This document shows positions 26,158 through 33,547 of a DNA stretch of 64,000 bases, piece after piece (position 1 is the stretch's first letter; each line of letters begins with the position of its first letter). The translations under genes and the position numbers were made by a program. The notes beneath the pieces are model-generated. The model ran no database searches and was not told the DNA's origin. It worked only from the letters and a program-made list of their open reading frames with translations. The DNA comes from Flavobacterium sp. WC2421 (lineage in GTDB: Bacteria > Bacteroidota > Bacteroidia > Flavobacteriales > Flavobacteriaceae), in contig NZ_CP162004.1 in the NCBI RefSeq assembly GCF_040822115.1, positions 2,914,001-2,978,000 of the forward strand, read 5' to 3'.

Positions 26158-26747
26158 GAATCATTTCAGGAAAATACAAAGGAAGACGCATAAATCCACC
26201 AAAAGGATTACCCGTTCGCCCTACAACCGATATGTCTAAGGAAGCTTTATTCAATGTTTTAAATAACCATTTTAGTTTTGAAGGATTGAAAGTATTGGAC
26301 TTATTCGCTGGAACAGGTAATATAAGCTACGAATTTGCTTCTAGAGGAAGTTCCCCAATTACCTCAGTTGACGGGGATTTTGGTTGCGTGAAATTCATTA
26401 AACAAACAGCCGCTGAATACGATTTTAATATTGCAGCTACGAAAAGTGATGTCTTTAAATTTTTAGAAAGAAACAATGCCACTTTTGATATTATTTTTGC
26501 CGATCCACCTTATGCTTTAGACCAAGCTACATTCGATAGAATTGTGCTGCTTGTTTTTGAAAAAAACAGTTTGAATCAAGACGGAATGATGGTTATTGAG
26601 CATTCAAAATATACTAAACTAGATCATCTAATTCATTTTTCATTTAAGAAAAGTTATGGCGGATCTATTTTCAGTTTCTTCGAATTACCATCATCTGACG
26701 AGGAGTTAGACGAGGATTTATTTGAAAACGACGGGGAAGAAGAATAA
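26154..26747 (+). CDS. rsmD: 16S rRNA (guanine(966)-N2)-methyltransferase
   Basis: It methylates G966 of 16S rRNA in the assembled small subunit. The family start MRIISGKYKGRRI and PVRPTTDMSKEALFNVL are clear. SAM motif I is VLDLFAGTGNISYE and the catalytic motif IV is FADPPYAL (N2-methyltransferase DPPY). A short acidic tail ends the 197 residues. Its ATG overlaps the DUF3822 stop. Confidence 0.95.
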   Translation: MRIISGKYKGRRINPPKGLPVRPTTDMSKEALFNVLNNHFSFEGLKVLDLFAGTGNISYEFASRGSSPITSVDGDFGCVKFIKQTAAEYDFNIAATKSDVFKFLERNNATFDIIFADPPYALDQATFDRIVLLVFEKNSLNQDGMMVIEHSKYTKLDHLIHFSFKKSYGGSIFSFFELPSSDEELDEDLFENDGEEE

Positions 26748-26762
26748 TCAGATAAGATTTAC

Positions 26763-26803
26763 AAAAAGAAAATGCCTTGCAATTGCAAGGCATTTTCTTT
26801 TTT
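26763..26803. terminator. Bidirectional terminator between rsmD and the ketopantoate reductase-like gene
   Basis: A perfect long stem (AAAGAAAATGCCTTGC against its complement) with an AATT loop, flanked by A and T runs, sits between two convergent genes and can serve both. Confidence 0.85.
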
Positions 26804-26821
26804 AGTATAGGAAAAAAAATC

Positions 26822-27760
26822 TTAAATATTAAAATCTAAAACTACCGATAATTTATCTAAAACCATTTTATAATTTGGTGTTTCTACTTCATATTTCAAT
26901 CCTTGTTCCACTACAAATTGAGTCAAAGATGCCAATTCAAATTTACGTCCAGCCAATACATCACGATGCATCGAAGACGTAGCGCTATGTGGTGTTTTTT
27001 CTAATTTTAAAATAGTTTGCATAATAATGTCATTAGGTAATTCCAATCCTTTAACAGCGGCAATCAGCGTGATTTCATTGAGAAGACCAACATATAATTT
27101 TCGGCTAGAATCGGTACTTAGAATTTCACCTACATTTTGGTTCAAATAAGAAGTAGCTGATGCTAATGCGGATATGAAAATAAATTTTTCCCAAACCGTT
27201 TCTTCAATGTTGTCTACTAAATAACTCTCTATCGTTGCCTTTTTAAAAATGGATTGTAAGGCTTTCAGTTTAGAAATAGAGGCTGTTCTAGATCCAAAAA
27301 ATAATTTTTCGTACGCCCCTATTTTTGTAATTTCACCAGGAGCATTAATCATCGAAACGATATAAACACAACCTTCTAAAACAACATTATCAGGATAAAG
27401 GATACTAATTCTTTCTGGCGCATCAACACCATTGTACAAAGGTAGAAAAACGGTGTTTTTTGTAATGCACTTTTGAAGCGCAAGAAGACTCTCTTCAATA
27501 TCATACGTTTTTGTAGCACAAATGAGGTAATCTAATTTTCCTATTATTGCAGGATCATTAGATACTATGCTTGGAAAAACAATCATTTCATTGTCATCCG
27601 AAACAATTTTTAAGCCAGATCGCGCTATAGCTTTTTGAGTTTCCCCGCGTGCGATAAATACAATCTCAATTTGATCTGATTCAGCATAGGCTTTCGCCAA
27701 AAGTCCACCAAAATAGCCACCTACTCCACCCAAACCTAATATACCTATTCTTGTTTTCAT
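26822..27760 (-). CDS. 2-dehydropantoate 2-reductase family protein
   Basis: It is an NADPH-dependent ketopantoate reductase-like enzyme, which in true PanE gives pantoate for coenzyme A. The dinucleotide-binding start is IGILGLGGVGGYFGG. DYLICATKTYDIEESL and LPLYNGVDAPERI match the family core, with the catalytic lysine in the WEKFIFISALAS region, and the C-terminal domain follows. I start at the ATG 27760 rather than the GTG at 27766. Several non-pantoate paralogues exist in flavobacteria, so the symbol is left blank. Confidence 0.85.
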   Translation of the reverse strand: MKTRIGILGLGGVGGYFGGLLAKAYAESDQIEIVFIARGETQKAIARSGLKIVSDDNEMIVFPSIVSNDPAIIGKLDYLICATKTYDIEESLLALQKCITKNTVFLPLYNGVDAPERISILYPDNVVLEGCVYIVSMINAPGEITKIGAYEKLFFGSRTASISKLKALQSIFKKATIESYLVDNIEETVWEKFIFISALASATSYLNQNVGEILSTDSSRKLYVGLLNEITLIAAVKGLELPNDIIMQTILKLEKTPHSATSSMHRDVLAGRKFELASLTQFVVEQGLKYEVETPNYKMVLDKLSVVLDFNI

Positions 27761-27780
27761 AACCACTATTTAAAAAATTA

Positions 27781-27842
27781 AACCATTAAGAAATTTAGAA
27801 ATCAAGTCTTTAGACTTAATATAACTGAATTTCTTAATGGTT
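27781..27842 (-). terminator. Large palindromic hairpin after rnpB
   Basis: The arms at 27781-27795 and 27828-27842 are perfect 15-bp complements. An inner stem AAGTC/GACTT (27804-27817) sits in the loop. On the minus strand it is followed by TTTAATTTTTT, so it can terminate the RNase P RNA transcript. It lies between rnpB and the downstream reductase gene. Confidence 0.55.
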
Positions 27843-27890
27843 CTCTTTTAGATTTCACAATCTTTGATTTATTAAATCTTTTAATAAAAA

Positions 27891-28207
27891 TAACAGACCT
27901 ATAAGCCGGATTCTGTATCCCGATAAATCGGGACCCTTATCATTTATCTAGATCTCGCATTACTACGAGACTCAAGCTATCTACCCTTCAACAACGGACG
28001 AGAAGCCCTTAAATGCTGATATACTTGATATTTCACCGCATAGAGTTTACCTGGTTTCACTACAGCATTACCTGTACATACTTTCTGTTGCACTTGTCCT
28101 AATCCGATTACTCGAACCGACGGGTATTACCCGCTATGCTTCTCTAAGGTGTCCGGACTTTCCTCCCTTCCGAAAAATCGGAACGACGATAAGGCGGTCT
28201 GCTGGGC
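27891..28207 (-). ncRNA. rnpB: RNase P RNA
   Basis: This is the catalytic RNA that matures tRNA 5' ends. Read on the minus strand it contains the universal GAGGAAAGTCCGGACACC near the 5' end, ACAGAAA and GGTAAACTC in the core, and ends with AGAATCCGGCTTATAGGTCTG, the conserved 3' pairing region. These are the P4 and J-region signatures of bacterial type A RNA. The two ends (GCAGACCGCC and the terminal GGTCTG) pair to form P1. A TAnnTTTG box overlaps the start (28207-28214). The ends are approximate to about 10 nt. Confidence 0.95.
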
Positions 28208-28214
28208 AAATTTA
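28207..28214 (-). promoter_or_regulatory. Putative -7 box for rnpB
   Basis: TAAATTTG on the minus strand, immediately upstream of the RNase P RNA 5' end, is the expected position for a -7 element. No TTG lies at the preferred spacing. Confidence 0.5.
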
Positions 28215-28321
28215 CATTTTTTTATTCATGCTTTGCTATTTTAGAATCGTTACTTTAACAACACTTTTGCAATTTCTTAATTATAAAACAGTTACCTTTA
28301 AGTTGAAAAAATTCTAATATC

Positions 28322-28633
28322 ATGAAACCAACCTATCATTATTCGACCGTTTCTGAAGCTTTAGATAATTTGAATGAAATGGGGTTTACTTATGACTTTA
28401 ATATTCATGAGGATGCTATTGCAAAAAAACCTCATAATTACGAAATCAAACACATCTACCGCTATGAAGGAGATTCGGATCCTGGAGACGAAGCTGTGGT
28501 TTACGGCATTAAATCCACTTCAGGAAAAAAAGGGGTATTTGTTGCTGGATTTTCCGCAAATTCTGATAGCAAAGTGGCACAAATATTATCAAAATTATGT
28601 GTTGATGAAAATGATCAACAATGCAGGATTTAA
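28322..28633 (+). CDS. Small conserved protein, tandem paralogue 1
   Basis: The 103-residue cytoplasmic protein has a conserved pattern [10 protein letters not shown], then [20 protein letters not shown] and [17 protein letters not shown]. Proteins like this are often labelled phosphoribosylpyrophosphate synthetase in Bacteroidota, but it is far too short for that enzyme and lacks its PRPP loop. I treat the function as unknown. A weak promoter (TTG 28267-28269, N23, TACCTTTA) precedes it. The next gene is a close paralogue. The last few residues (NDQQCRI) go beyond the shared domain. Confidence 0.75.
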   Translation: MKPTYHYSTVSEALDNLNEMGFTYDFNIHEDAIAKKPHNYEIKHIYRYEGDSDPGDEAVVYGIKSTSGKKGVFVAGFSANSDSKVAQILSKLCVDENDQQCRI

Positions 28634-28672
28634 CTATGAAAAATATTCTAAAAAATAAATTAAGATAAAAAT

Positions 28673-28972
28673 ATGAAAAATATGTACCATTATGCTTCTG
28701 TTTCAAAAGCTTTAAATGAATTAAATGAAAAAGGATTTACCTATGATTTTAATATCCATGAGGAGGAAATTGTAAAAAATCCAAATCAACATGAAATTAT
28801 TCACATTTACCGCTATGAAGGAGATTCAAATCCTGATGATGAAGCTATAGTATATGGTATTAAATCTCAATCAGGTACAAAAGGAGTATATGTATCTGGA
28901 TTTTCAGCCAATTCTGTTAGCGAGGCCGCCCAAATATTAATAAAACTAACAATCGTGAATAAAAATAAATAA
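28673..28972 (+). CDS. Small conserved protein, tandem paralogue 2
   Basis: The 99-residue paralogue of the preceding gene, separated by 39 bp, shares [32 protein letters not shown] and VSGFSANS nearly unchanged. Differences are spread along the length, so the duplication is not very recent and both copies look intact. A second possible start lies three codons downstream. Function is unknown. There is no signal or membrane segment. Confidence 0.75.
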   Translation: MKNMYHYASVSKALNELNEKGFTYDFNIHEEEIVKNPNQHEIIHIYRYEGDSNPDDEAIVYGIKSQSGTKGVYVSGFSANSVSEAAQILIKLTIVNKNK

Positions 28973-29072
28973 GTTTCTTAAATCATTTCCTACTTATAAT
29001 TTTTCAACTATTCGTCCCCAAATAATTATTTTTTTCAAAGCTATATTTCAAACTAGATTTAATCGAATTTTG

Positions 29073-30188
29073 ATGATACTTACAGAGATAATAATTAATC
29101 GAATTAAAAATGAGGGTCCATTATCCTTTCGGGATTTTATGGAGATGGCTTTGTATTTTCCAGAATTAGGTTATTACAATTCAAAGAAAAATAAAATTGG
29201 ACAAGACGGAGATTTTTATACCAGTGCAAATCTTTCTGAATCTTTTGGTGCAATGATAGGCCGGCAAATAGAAGAAATGTGGGAAATACTGGATAGAAAG
29301 CCCTTTAAAATTATTGAATACGGAGCAGGAACGGGGCTTTTATGTCGGGATATTTTACATTATTTAAAAAACAACACCAAATTATACAAACACTTAAGCT
29401 ATTGCATAATAGAAAAAAGTGAGAGCATGCGTGCTGTTGAAAAGAAATATTTAATTGAAAAAGTAACTTGGCACAATTCTATAAAAACAATTCCAGATAT
29501 AAATGGCTGTATCTTATCCAATGAAGTTATTGATAATTTTTCAGTTCATCAAGTAATAATGGACGAAGAACTTAAAGAAGTATTTGTAGATTATGACAAT
29601 GGATTTATCGAAGTGCTACAGCCAGCTAAAAAGGAGCTTAAAGAGTACCTAAAAACTTTAAAAGTAGTACTTCCAAAAGGATATCGAACAGAAATTAATC
29701 TGGAGGCAATAGCATGGATAAAGGAAGTTTCACAATTTCTAAATAAAGGATATATTATTACAATTGATTATGGCTCTTTCTCTTCTGATCTATATCGAAA
29801 TGCGAGAAGCAGTGGCACATTATTATGCTATAACAAACATCAAAAAAATGAAAATCCATACCAACTTATAGGTTATCAAGATATTACGTCACATACTAAT
29901 TTTTCGGCACTTGGCCGTTGGGGTTTAAAATATGGAATTAATTATTGTGGAATGATTGATCAAACCAATTTTTTAAGAGCACTTGGCATTAAAGAATACC
30001 AAAACAGAGCCTTAAACAATCCCTTATGTAAAAGTCAAGTAAAAATTCATGAATCCTATATTAATTACGGATTATTGATGGCGATGGGAATGAAATTTAA
30101 AGTATTAATTCAACAAAAAGGAATAAACCAAAACTCTTTATCAGGATTAAAATTTGCAAAAACTTCAGTAATTAAAACTATTGAATAA
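29073..30188 (+). CDS. MidA/NDUFAF7-family SAM-dependent methyltransferase
   Basis: The 371-residue protein carries the family front end: GPLSFRDFMEMALYFPELGYY and GQDGDFYTSANLSESFGAMI, then SAM motif I (IIEYGAGTGLL), LSNEVIDNFSVH and GYIITIDYG. The mitochondrial relative NDUFAF7 methylates an arginine of complex I. The bacterial substrate is not established. The reading frame can begin at a TTG just before, but the ATG at 29073 is adjacent and preferred. It is independent of its neighbours. Confidence 0.85.
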   Translation: MILTEIIINRIKNEGPLSFRDFMEMALYFPELGYYNSKKNKIGQDGDFYTSANLSESFGAMIGRQIEEMWEILDRKPFKIIEYGAGTGLLCRDILHYLKNNTKLYKHLSYCIIEKSESMRAVEKKYLIEKVTWHNSIKTIPDINGCILSNEVIDNFSVHQVIMDEELKEVFVDYDNGFIEVLQPAKKELKEYLKTLKVVLPKGYRTEINLEAIAWIKEVSQFLNKGYIITIDYGSFSSDLYRNARSSGTLLCYNKHQKNENPYQLIGYQDITSHTNFSALGRWGLKYGINYCGMIDQTNFLRALGIKEYQNRALNNPLCKSQVKIHESYINYGLLMAMGMKFKVLIQQKGINQNSLSGLKFAKTSVIKTIE

Positions 30189-30260
30189 GTCCCTTTTTCA
30201 TAATCTATATTTAATTTTGAATTAAGTAAATTATCCTTTTCATAATATAATCGCATTACC

Positions 30261-30268
30261 TATATTTG
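30261..30268 (+). promoter_or_regulatory. Putative -7 box for dnaX
   Basis: TATATTTG is an exact TAnnTTTG match 18 bp before the ATG at 30287. It overlaps the TTG that would give a longer protein, so it supports the ATG. Confidence 0.5.
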
Positions 30269-30286
30269 CTATCGAATAAAATTTAT

Positions 30287-31372
30287 ATGGAACAATTTGT
30301 AGTATCGGCTCGTAAATATCGTCCACAAACATTTAATGATGTTGTTGGACAAAAAGCCATTACCAATACACTATTGAATGCCATAGAAAGCAATCATCTA
30401 GCCTCTGCTCTTTTATTTACTGGACCTCGTGGTGTTGGTAAAACTACTTGTGCTAGAATCCTCGCTCGAAAAATAAATCAACCTGGTTATGATGACCCAA
30501 ATGAAGATTTTGCTTTTAATGTCTTCGAATTGGATGCTGCTTCAAATAACTCTGTTGATGATATTAGAAATTTAATTGACCAAGTTCGCATTCCCCCACA
30601 AACTGGGAAATATAAAGTTTATATTATTGATGAGGTGCACATGTTATCATCAGCTGCATTTAATGCTTTCTTAAAAACATTAGAAGAGCCACCAAAGCAC
30701 GCTATTTTTATTTTGGCAACTACTGAAAAACATAAAATTATTCCAACGATTTTATCGCGTTGTCAAATATTTGATTTCAAAAGAATAACAGTAAAAGATG
30801 CTAAAGAACATCTTGCAGAAGTAGCTACGAATCAAGGTGTCGTTTACGAAGACGATGCATTACATATCATCGCTCAAAAAGCAGATGGCGCCATGCGTGA
30901 TGCTTTGTCTATTTTTGACAGAGTAGTTTCTTATTGTGGTGCAAACTTAACTCGTCAAGCAGTTACTGAAAATTTAAATGTTCTTGACTACGAAACTTAT
31001 ATTACAGTTACTGATTTAATACTTGAAAATAAAATTCCTGATTTACTAATGGCGTTCAATGAAATTCTTTCAAAAGGATTTGATAGCCATCATTTTGTAT
31101 CTGGATTAGCTTCTCATTTTAGAGATTTATTAGTAAGCAAAAACCCATCAACTCTATCGTTATTAGAAGTAGGTGAACAAGCTCAAAAAATGTACGGTTT
31201 ACAGGCTAAAAAATGCAGTCAAGACTTTTTATTAAAAGGAATTGCTATTGCAAATGACTGTGATTTAAAATACAAGCTAAGTCAAAATCAACGCTTACTT
31301 GTAGAACTTTGTTTGATGCAACTAGCCTCTATCACTTTTGATGGAGAAAAAAAAAAGTTGAGTCCTTTATAA
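30287..31372 (+). CDS. dnaX: DNA polymerase III gamma subunit (zero-frame product of dnaX)
   Basis: It is the clamp-loader ATPase of the replisome. The 361-residue zero-frame product contains the AAA+ domain: Walker A GPRGVGKTTCARI, Walker B with DExx YIIDEVHMLSS, sensor 1 ILATTEKHKIIPTILSRCQ, then the lid and collar domain III ending SQNQRLLVELCLMQLAS. The four-cysteine zinc site of E. coli DnaX is reduced here, as is common in Bacteroidota. The frame stops five codons after a run of ten A (31347-31356), and the downstream sequence continues as tau in the -1 frame. It therefore looks like the short gamma form. The start is ATG 30287, since the upstream TTG lies in the promoter. Confidence 0.93.
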   Translation: MEQFVVSARKYRPQTFNDVVGQKAITNTLLNAIESNHLASALLFTGPRGVGKTTCARILARKINQPGYDDPNEDFAFNVFELDAASNNSVDDIRNLIDQVRIPPQTGKYKVYIIDEVHMLSSAAFNAFLKTLEEPPKHAIFILATTEKHKIIPTILSRCQIFDFKRITVKDAKEHLAEVATNQGVVYEDDALHIIAQKADGAMRDALSIFDRVVSYCGANLTRQAVTENLNVLDYETYITVTDLILENKIPDLLMAFNEILSKGFDSHHFVSGLASHFRDLLVSKNPSTLSLLEVGEQAQKMYGLQAKKCSQDFLLKGIAIANDCDLKYKLSQNQRLLVELCLMQLASITFDGEKKKLSPL

Positions 31373-32022
31373 TTCCGCCAACTTATTTTAGAAAAAATGA
31401 TTATTCGATAGCTGATAATACTAAAGCTACTGAACCAGTTAAAACAGCTGAAATTCCTGTTACGAATACAATTGAAGTTGCAGTAAGCACAGAACCAGAA
31501 AATATTATTTCTCCAAGTTCTTCTACAAGAATTATTGAATCAAATTCAGATGAACCAAAAATTTCAGCCTTTTCACTATCTAGTATTCGAGCCAAAAAAG
31601 CTTTAGAAGAAAGCAGTAAGTCCTTTTTAAAAGAGTCAGTGCATTTACCTACAGAAACTTTCACTGAAACAGAAATGTTAATTCAATGGACAAAATACGC
31701 CAAACGACTGGGTGACAAAGGATTTAAAATAATGGAATCAATATTACTTATCAATGACCCCGTTTTGAATGGATCCACTACAATACATTTTGAATTACCA
31801 AATGAAGGTTCGAAATTAGATTTTGAAAGTGAGAAAAATGGACTCTTAGGGTATTTAAGAAGTCATTTACACAATCATGACCTATCTATAGAAGTGATAG
31901 TTAATGAAAGTATTACTAGTAATAAAAGCTTTAACGATCAAGATCGTTACAATAGGTTACATGAAATAAATCCTAATATAGAACTACTAAGAACTACTTT
32001 TGGTTTGGATTTAAATGCCTAA
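31357..32022 (+). CDS. dnaX: tau-specific C-terminal part of dnaX, reached by -1 frame change
   Basis: From the A10 run the -1 frame is open for 222 codons without a stop. It begins KVESFIIPPTYFRKND, runs through a Ser/Thr/Glu-rich linker (about 31420-31560) and a conserved-looking domain (LIQWTKYAKRLGDKGFKIM to RTTFGLDLNA). A GTG at 31639 could start only the last 127 residues, which is less plausible than continuation of dnaX. A slip re-reading one A gives a 578-residue tau protein, the normal length for flavobacterial DnaX. By analogy this region binds polymerase and helicase. See the finding on the A10 run for mechanism and alternatives. Confidence 0.8.
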   Translation, partial: VESFIIPPTYFRKNDYSIADNTKATEPVKTAEIPVTNTIEVAVSTEPENIISPSSSTRIIESNSDEPKISAFSLSSIRAKKALEESSKSFLKESVHLPTETFTETEMLIQWTKYAKRLGDKGFKIMESILLINDPVLNGSTTIHFELPNEGSKLDFESEKNGLLGYLRSHLHNHDLSIEVIVNESITSNKSFNDQDRYNRLHEINPNIELLRTTFGLDLNA

Positions 32023-32023
32023 T

Positions 32024-32599
32024 TTATTTTATTAAACTCTTTTCAATACGAGTATCAGGTACTAACCAAATAAATGCCACAATTAAATAAATCACTCCCG
32101 AAATCCATTGGTTAAAAAAGGAAATAATAATTCCCAAAATATATAAAACGATTGACAACTTTCCTTTTAGGTCATTTTTAGTAGCTTTCCCTACTAAAGA
32201 ATCTACTCCTTCCGTCTTTACAATACACGTTTGCAATAGATTAAAAGCTATTGCTGAAAACATTAGAATAATCCCGTATAAGGTCATTGTTGACTTAGAA
32301 AAATAATTTTCTCCCATCCAAGCTGTTGAAAATGGAATTAAGGACAACCAAAAAAGTAAATGTAAATTTGCCCATAACATTTTACCGTTAACTTTTGTAA
32401 GCCCTTGAAGTAAATGATGGTGATTGTTCCAATAAATACCTATATATAAAAAACTTAAAACATAACTTAAAAATTTTGGATAAACAGAGATTAAATCCTG
32501 AAATTCTTTTCCTTCAGGTGCTTTGATTTCTAAAATCATAATAGTAATGATAATTGCTAAAACACCGTCACTAAAAGCTTCTAATCTATTTTTATTCAT
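32024..32599 (-). CDS. TMEM175-family (DUF1211) potassium channel-like membrane protein
   Basis: The 191-residue protein has about six hydrophobic segments and the family signature at the first helix, RLEAFSDGVLAIIITIMILE. TMEM175 proteins are K+-selective channels that lack the classical filter and use hydrophobic residues from this helix. It starts 7 bp after the ppx stop and is the last gene of the polyphosphate cluster on the minus strand. Confidence 0.85.
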   Translation of the reverse strand: MNKNRLEAFSDGVLAIIITIMILEIKAPEGKEFQDLISVYPKFLSYVLSFLYIGIYWNNHHHLLQGLTKVNGKMLWANLHLLFWLSLIPFSTAWMGENYFSKSTMTLYGIILMFSAIAFNLLQTCIVKTEGVDSLVGKATKNDLKGKLSIVLYILGIIISFFNQWISGVIYLIVAFIWLVPDTRIEKSLIK

Positions 32600-32606
32600 A
32601 TTTTAG

Positions 32607-33497
32607 TTATATTTTTTCATAATACATTGCTTTTACAATTCCATCTGAAAGTCCAATTTTAGGCACATAAATCTGTCTTGCCCCACTCCACTTCATTGCA
32701 TTAAGATAAATTCTAACTGCAGGAATAATTACATCAGCACGATCAGGGTTTAAACCTAATTCAGAAATTCTTTGCTCATAAGTTAATGAATTCAAAAAAG
32801 CATATTGAGAATTTATATAAATGTATGATAAAGGTTTCTCTTGCGTTTTACCCGACATTTTAAATAATTTATTGATATTCCCACCAGATCCAATAAGAGT
32901 TACTTCCTCATAATCAGCCGTATTTGTTCTAATCCATTTTTCAATTTCTTCCCAAACAACATCACAAACCATATTATTTAATAACCGAACAGTACCAGCC
33001 TTAAATGATCTGGAATTTACCATCTTACCATTAGAAAATAACGTGAATTCAGTACTTCCACCACCAACATCAACAAAAAGATACGTTTGATCCGTTTTTA
33101 ATAAGTGATGTAAATCTGTCGATGCTATAATTGCGGCTTCTTTTTTACCATCAATAATTTCAATATTAATATCTGCTTTTTCTTTAATAACTTCTACCAC
33201 TTCTTTTCCATTATAAGCTTCTCTCATTGCTGATGTGGCAAACGCTTTATAAGACTGCACCTTATGCACTTTCATTAAAAGATTAAATGCCTTCATTGCA
33301 TCACACATCCTTTCGATATTCTCTTCGGAAATTTCACCAACTGTAAAAGCATCTTGTCCTAAACGAATTGGCACACGAACTAATGAGCTCTTATTAAATT
33401 GAGCTTCTTTACCCTCTTGTTCAACAATATTAACAATCAATAATCGCATGGCATTTGATCCAATATCGATTGCAGCATATTTTTTTATCTTAATCAT
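32607..33497 (-). CDS. ppx: Exopolyphosphatase (Ppx/GppA family), short form
   Basis: It releases phosphate from polyphosphate ends, or hydrolyses pppGpp in the GppA branch. The 296-residue protein holds only the two ASKHA domains: YAAIDIGSNAMRLLIV for phosphate loop 1, FVDVGGGSTEFTLF for loop 2, and LIGSGGNINKL. The C-terminal HD-like region of the E. coli enzyme is absent, as usual in Bacteroidota. It follows ppk1 on the same strand after 50 bp, supporting the polyphosphate role. Confidence 0.92.
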   Translation of the reverse strand: MIKIKKYAAIDIGSNAMRLLIVNIVEQEGKEAQFNKSSLVRVPIRLGQDAFTVGEISEENIERMCDAMKAFNLLMKVHKVQSYKAFATSAMREAYNGKEVVEVIKEKADINIEIIDGKKEAAIIASTDLHHLLKTDQTYLFVDVGGGSTEFTLFSNGKMVNSRSFKAGTVRLLNNMVCDVVWEEIEKWIRTNTADYEEVTLIGSGGNINKLFKMSGKTQEKPLSYIYINSQYAFLNSLTYEQRISELGLNPDRADVIIPAVRIYLNAMKWSGARQIYVPKIGLSDGIVKAMYYEKI

Positions 33498-33547
33498 TCT
33501 CTCTTATGAATTTTTATTTTTCAAAACGGTACTAAAAAAGTAATTTA

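Noticed and set aside
31401..31664. 87-codon minus-strand frame over the tau linker
   Set aside because: It is antisense to the -1 frame continuation of dnaX, and its composition follows from the low-complexity linker.
31357..32022. dnaX tail as a decayed pseudogene fragment
   Set aside because: The -1 frame is open over its whole length, begins exactly at a slippery A run and ends in a conserved-looking domain, so programmed or slippage-based expression is more likely than decay.
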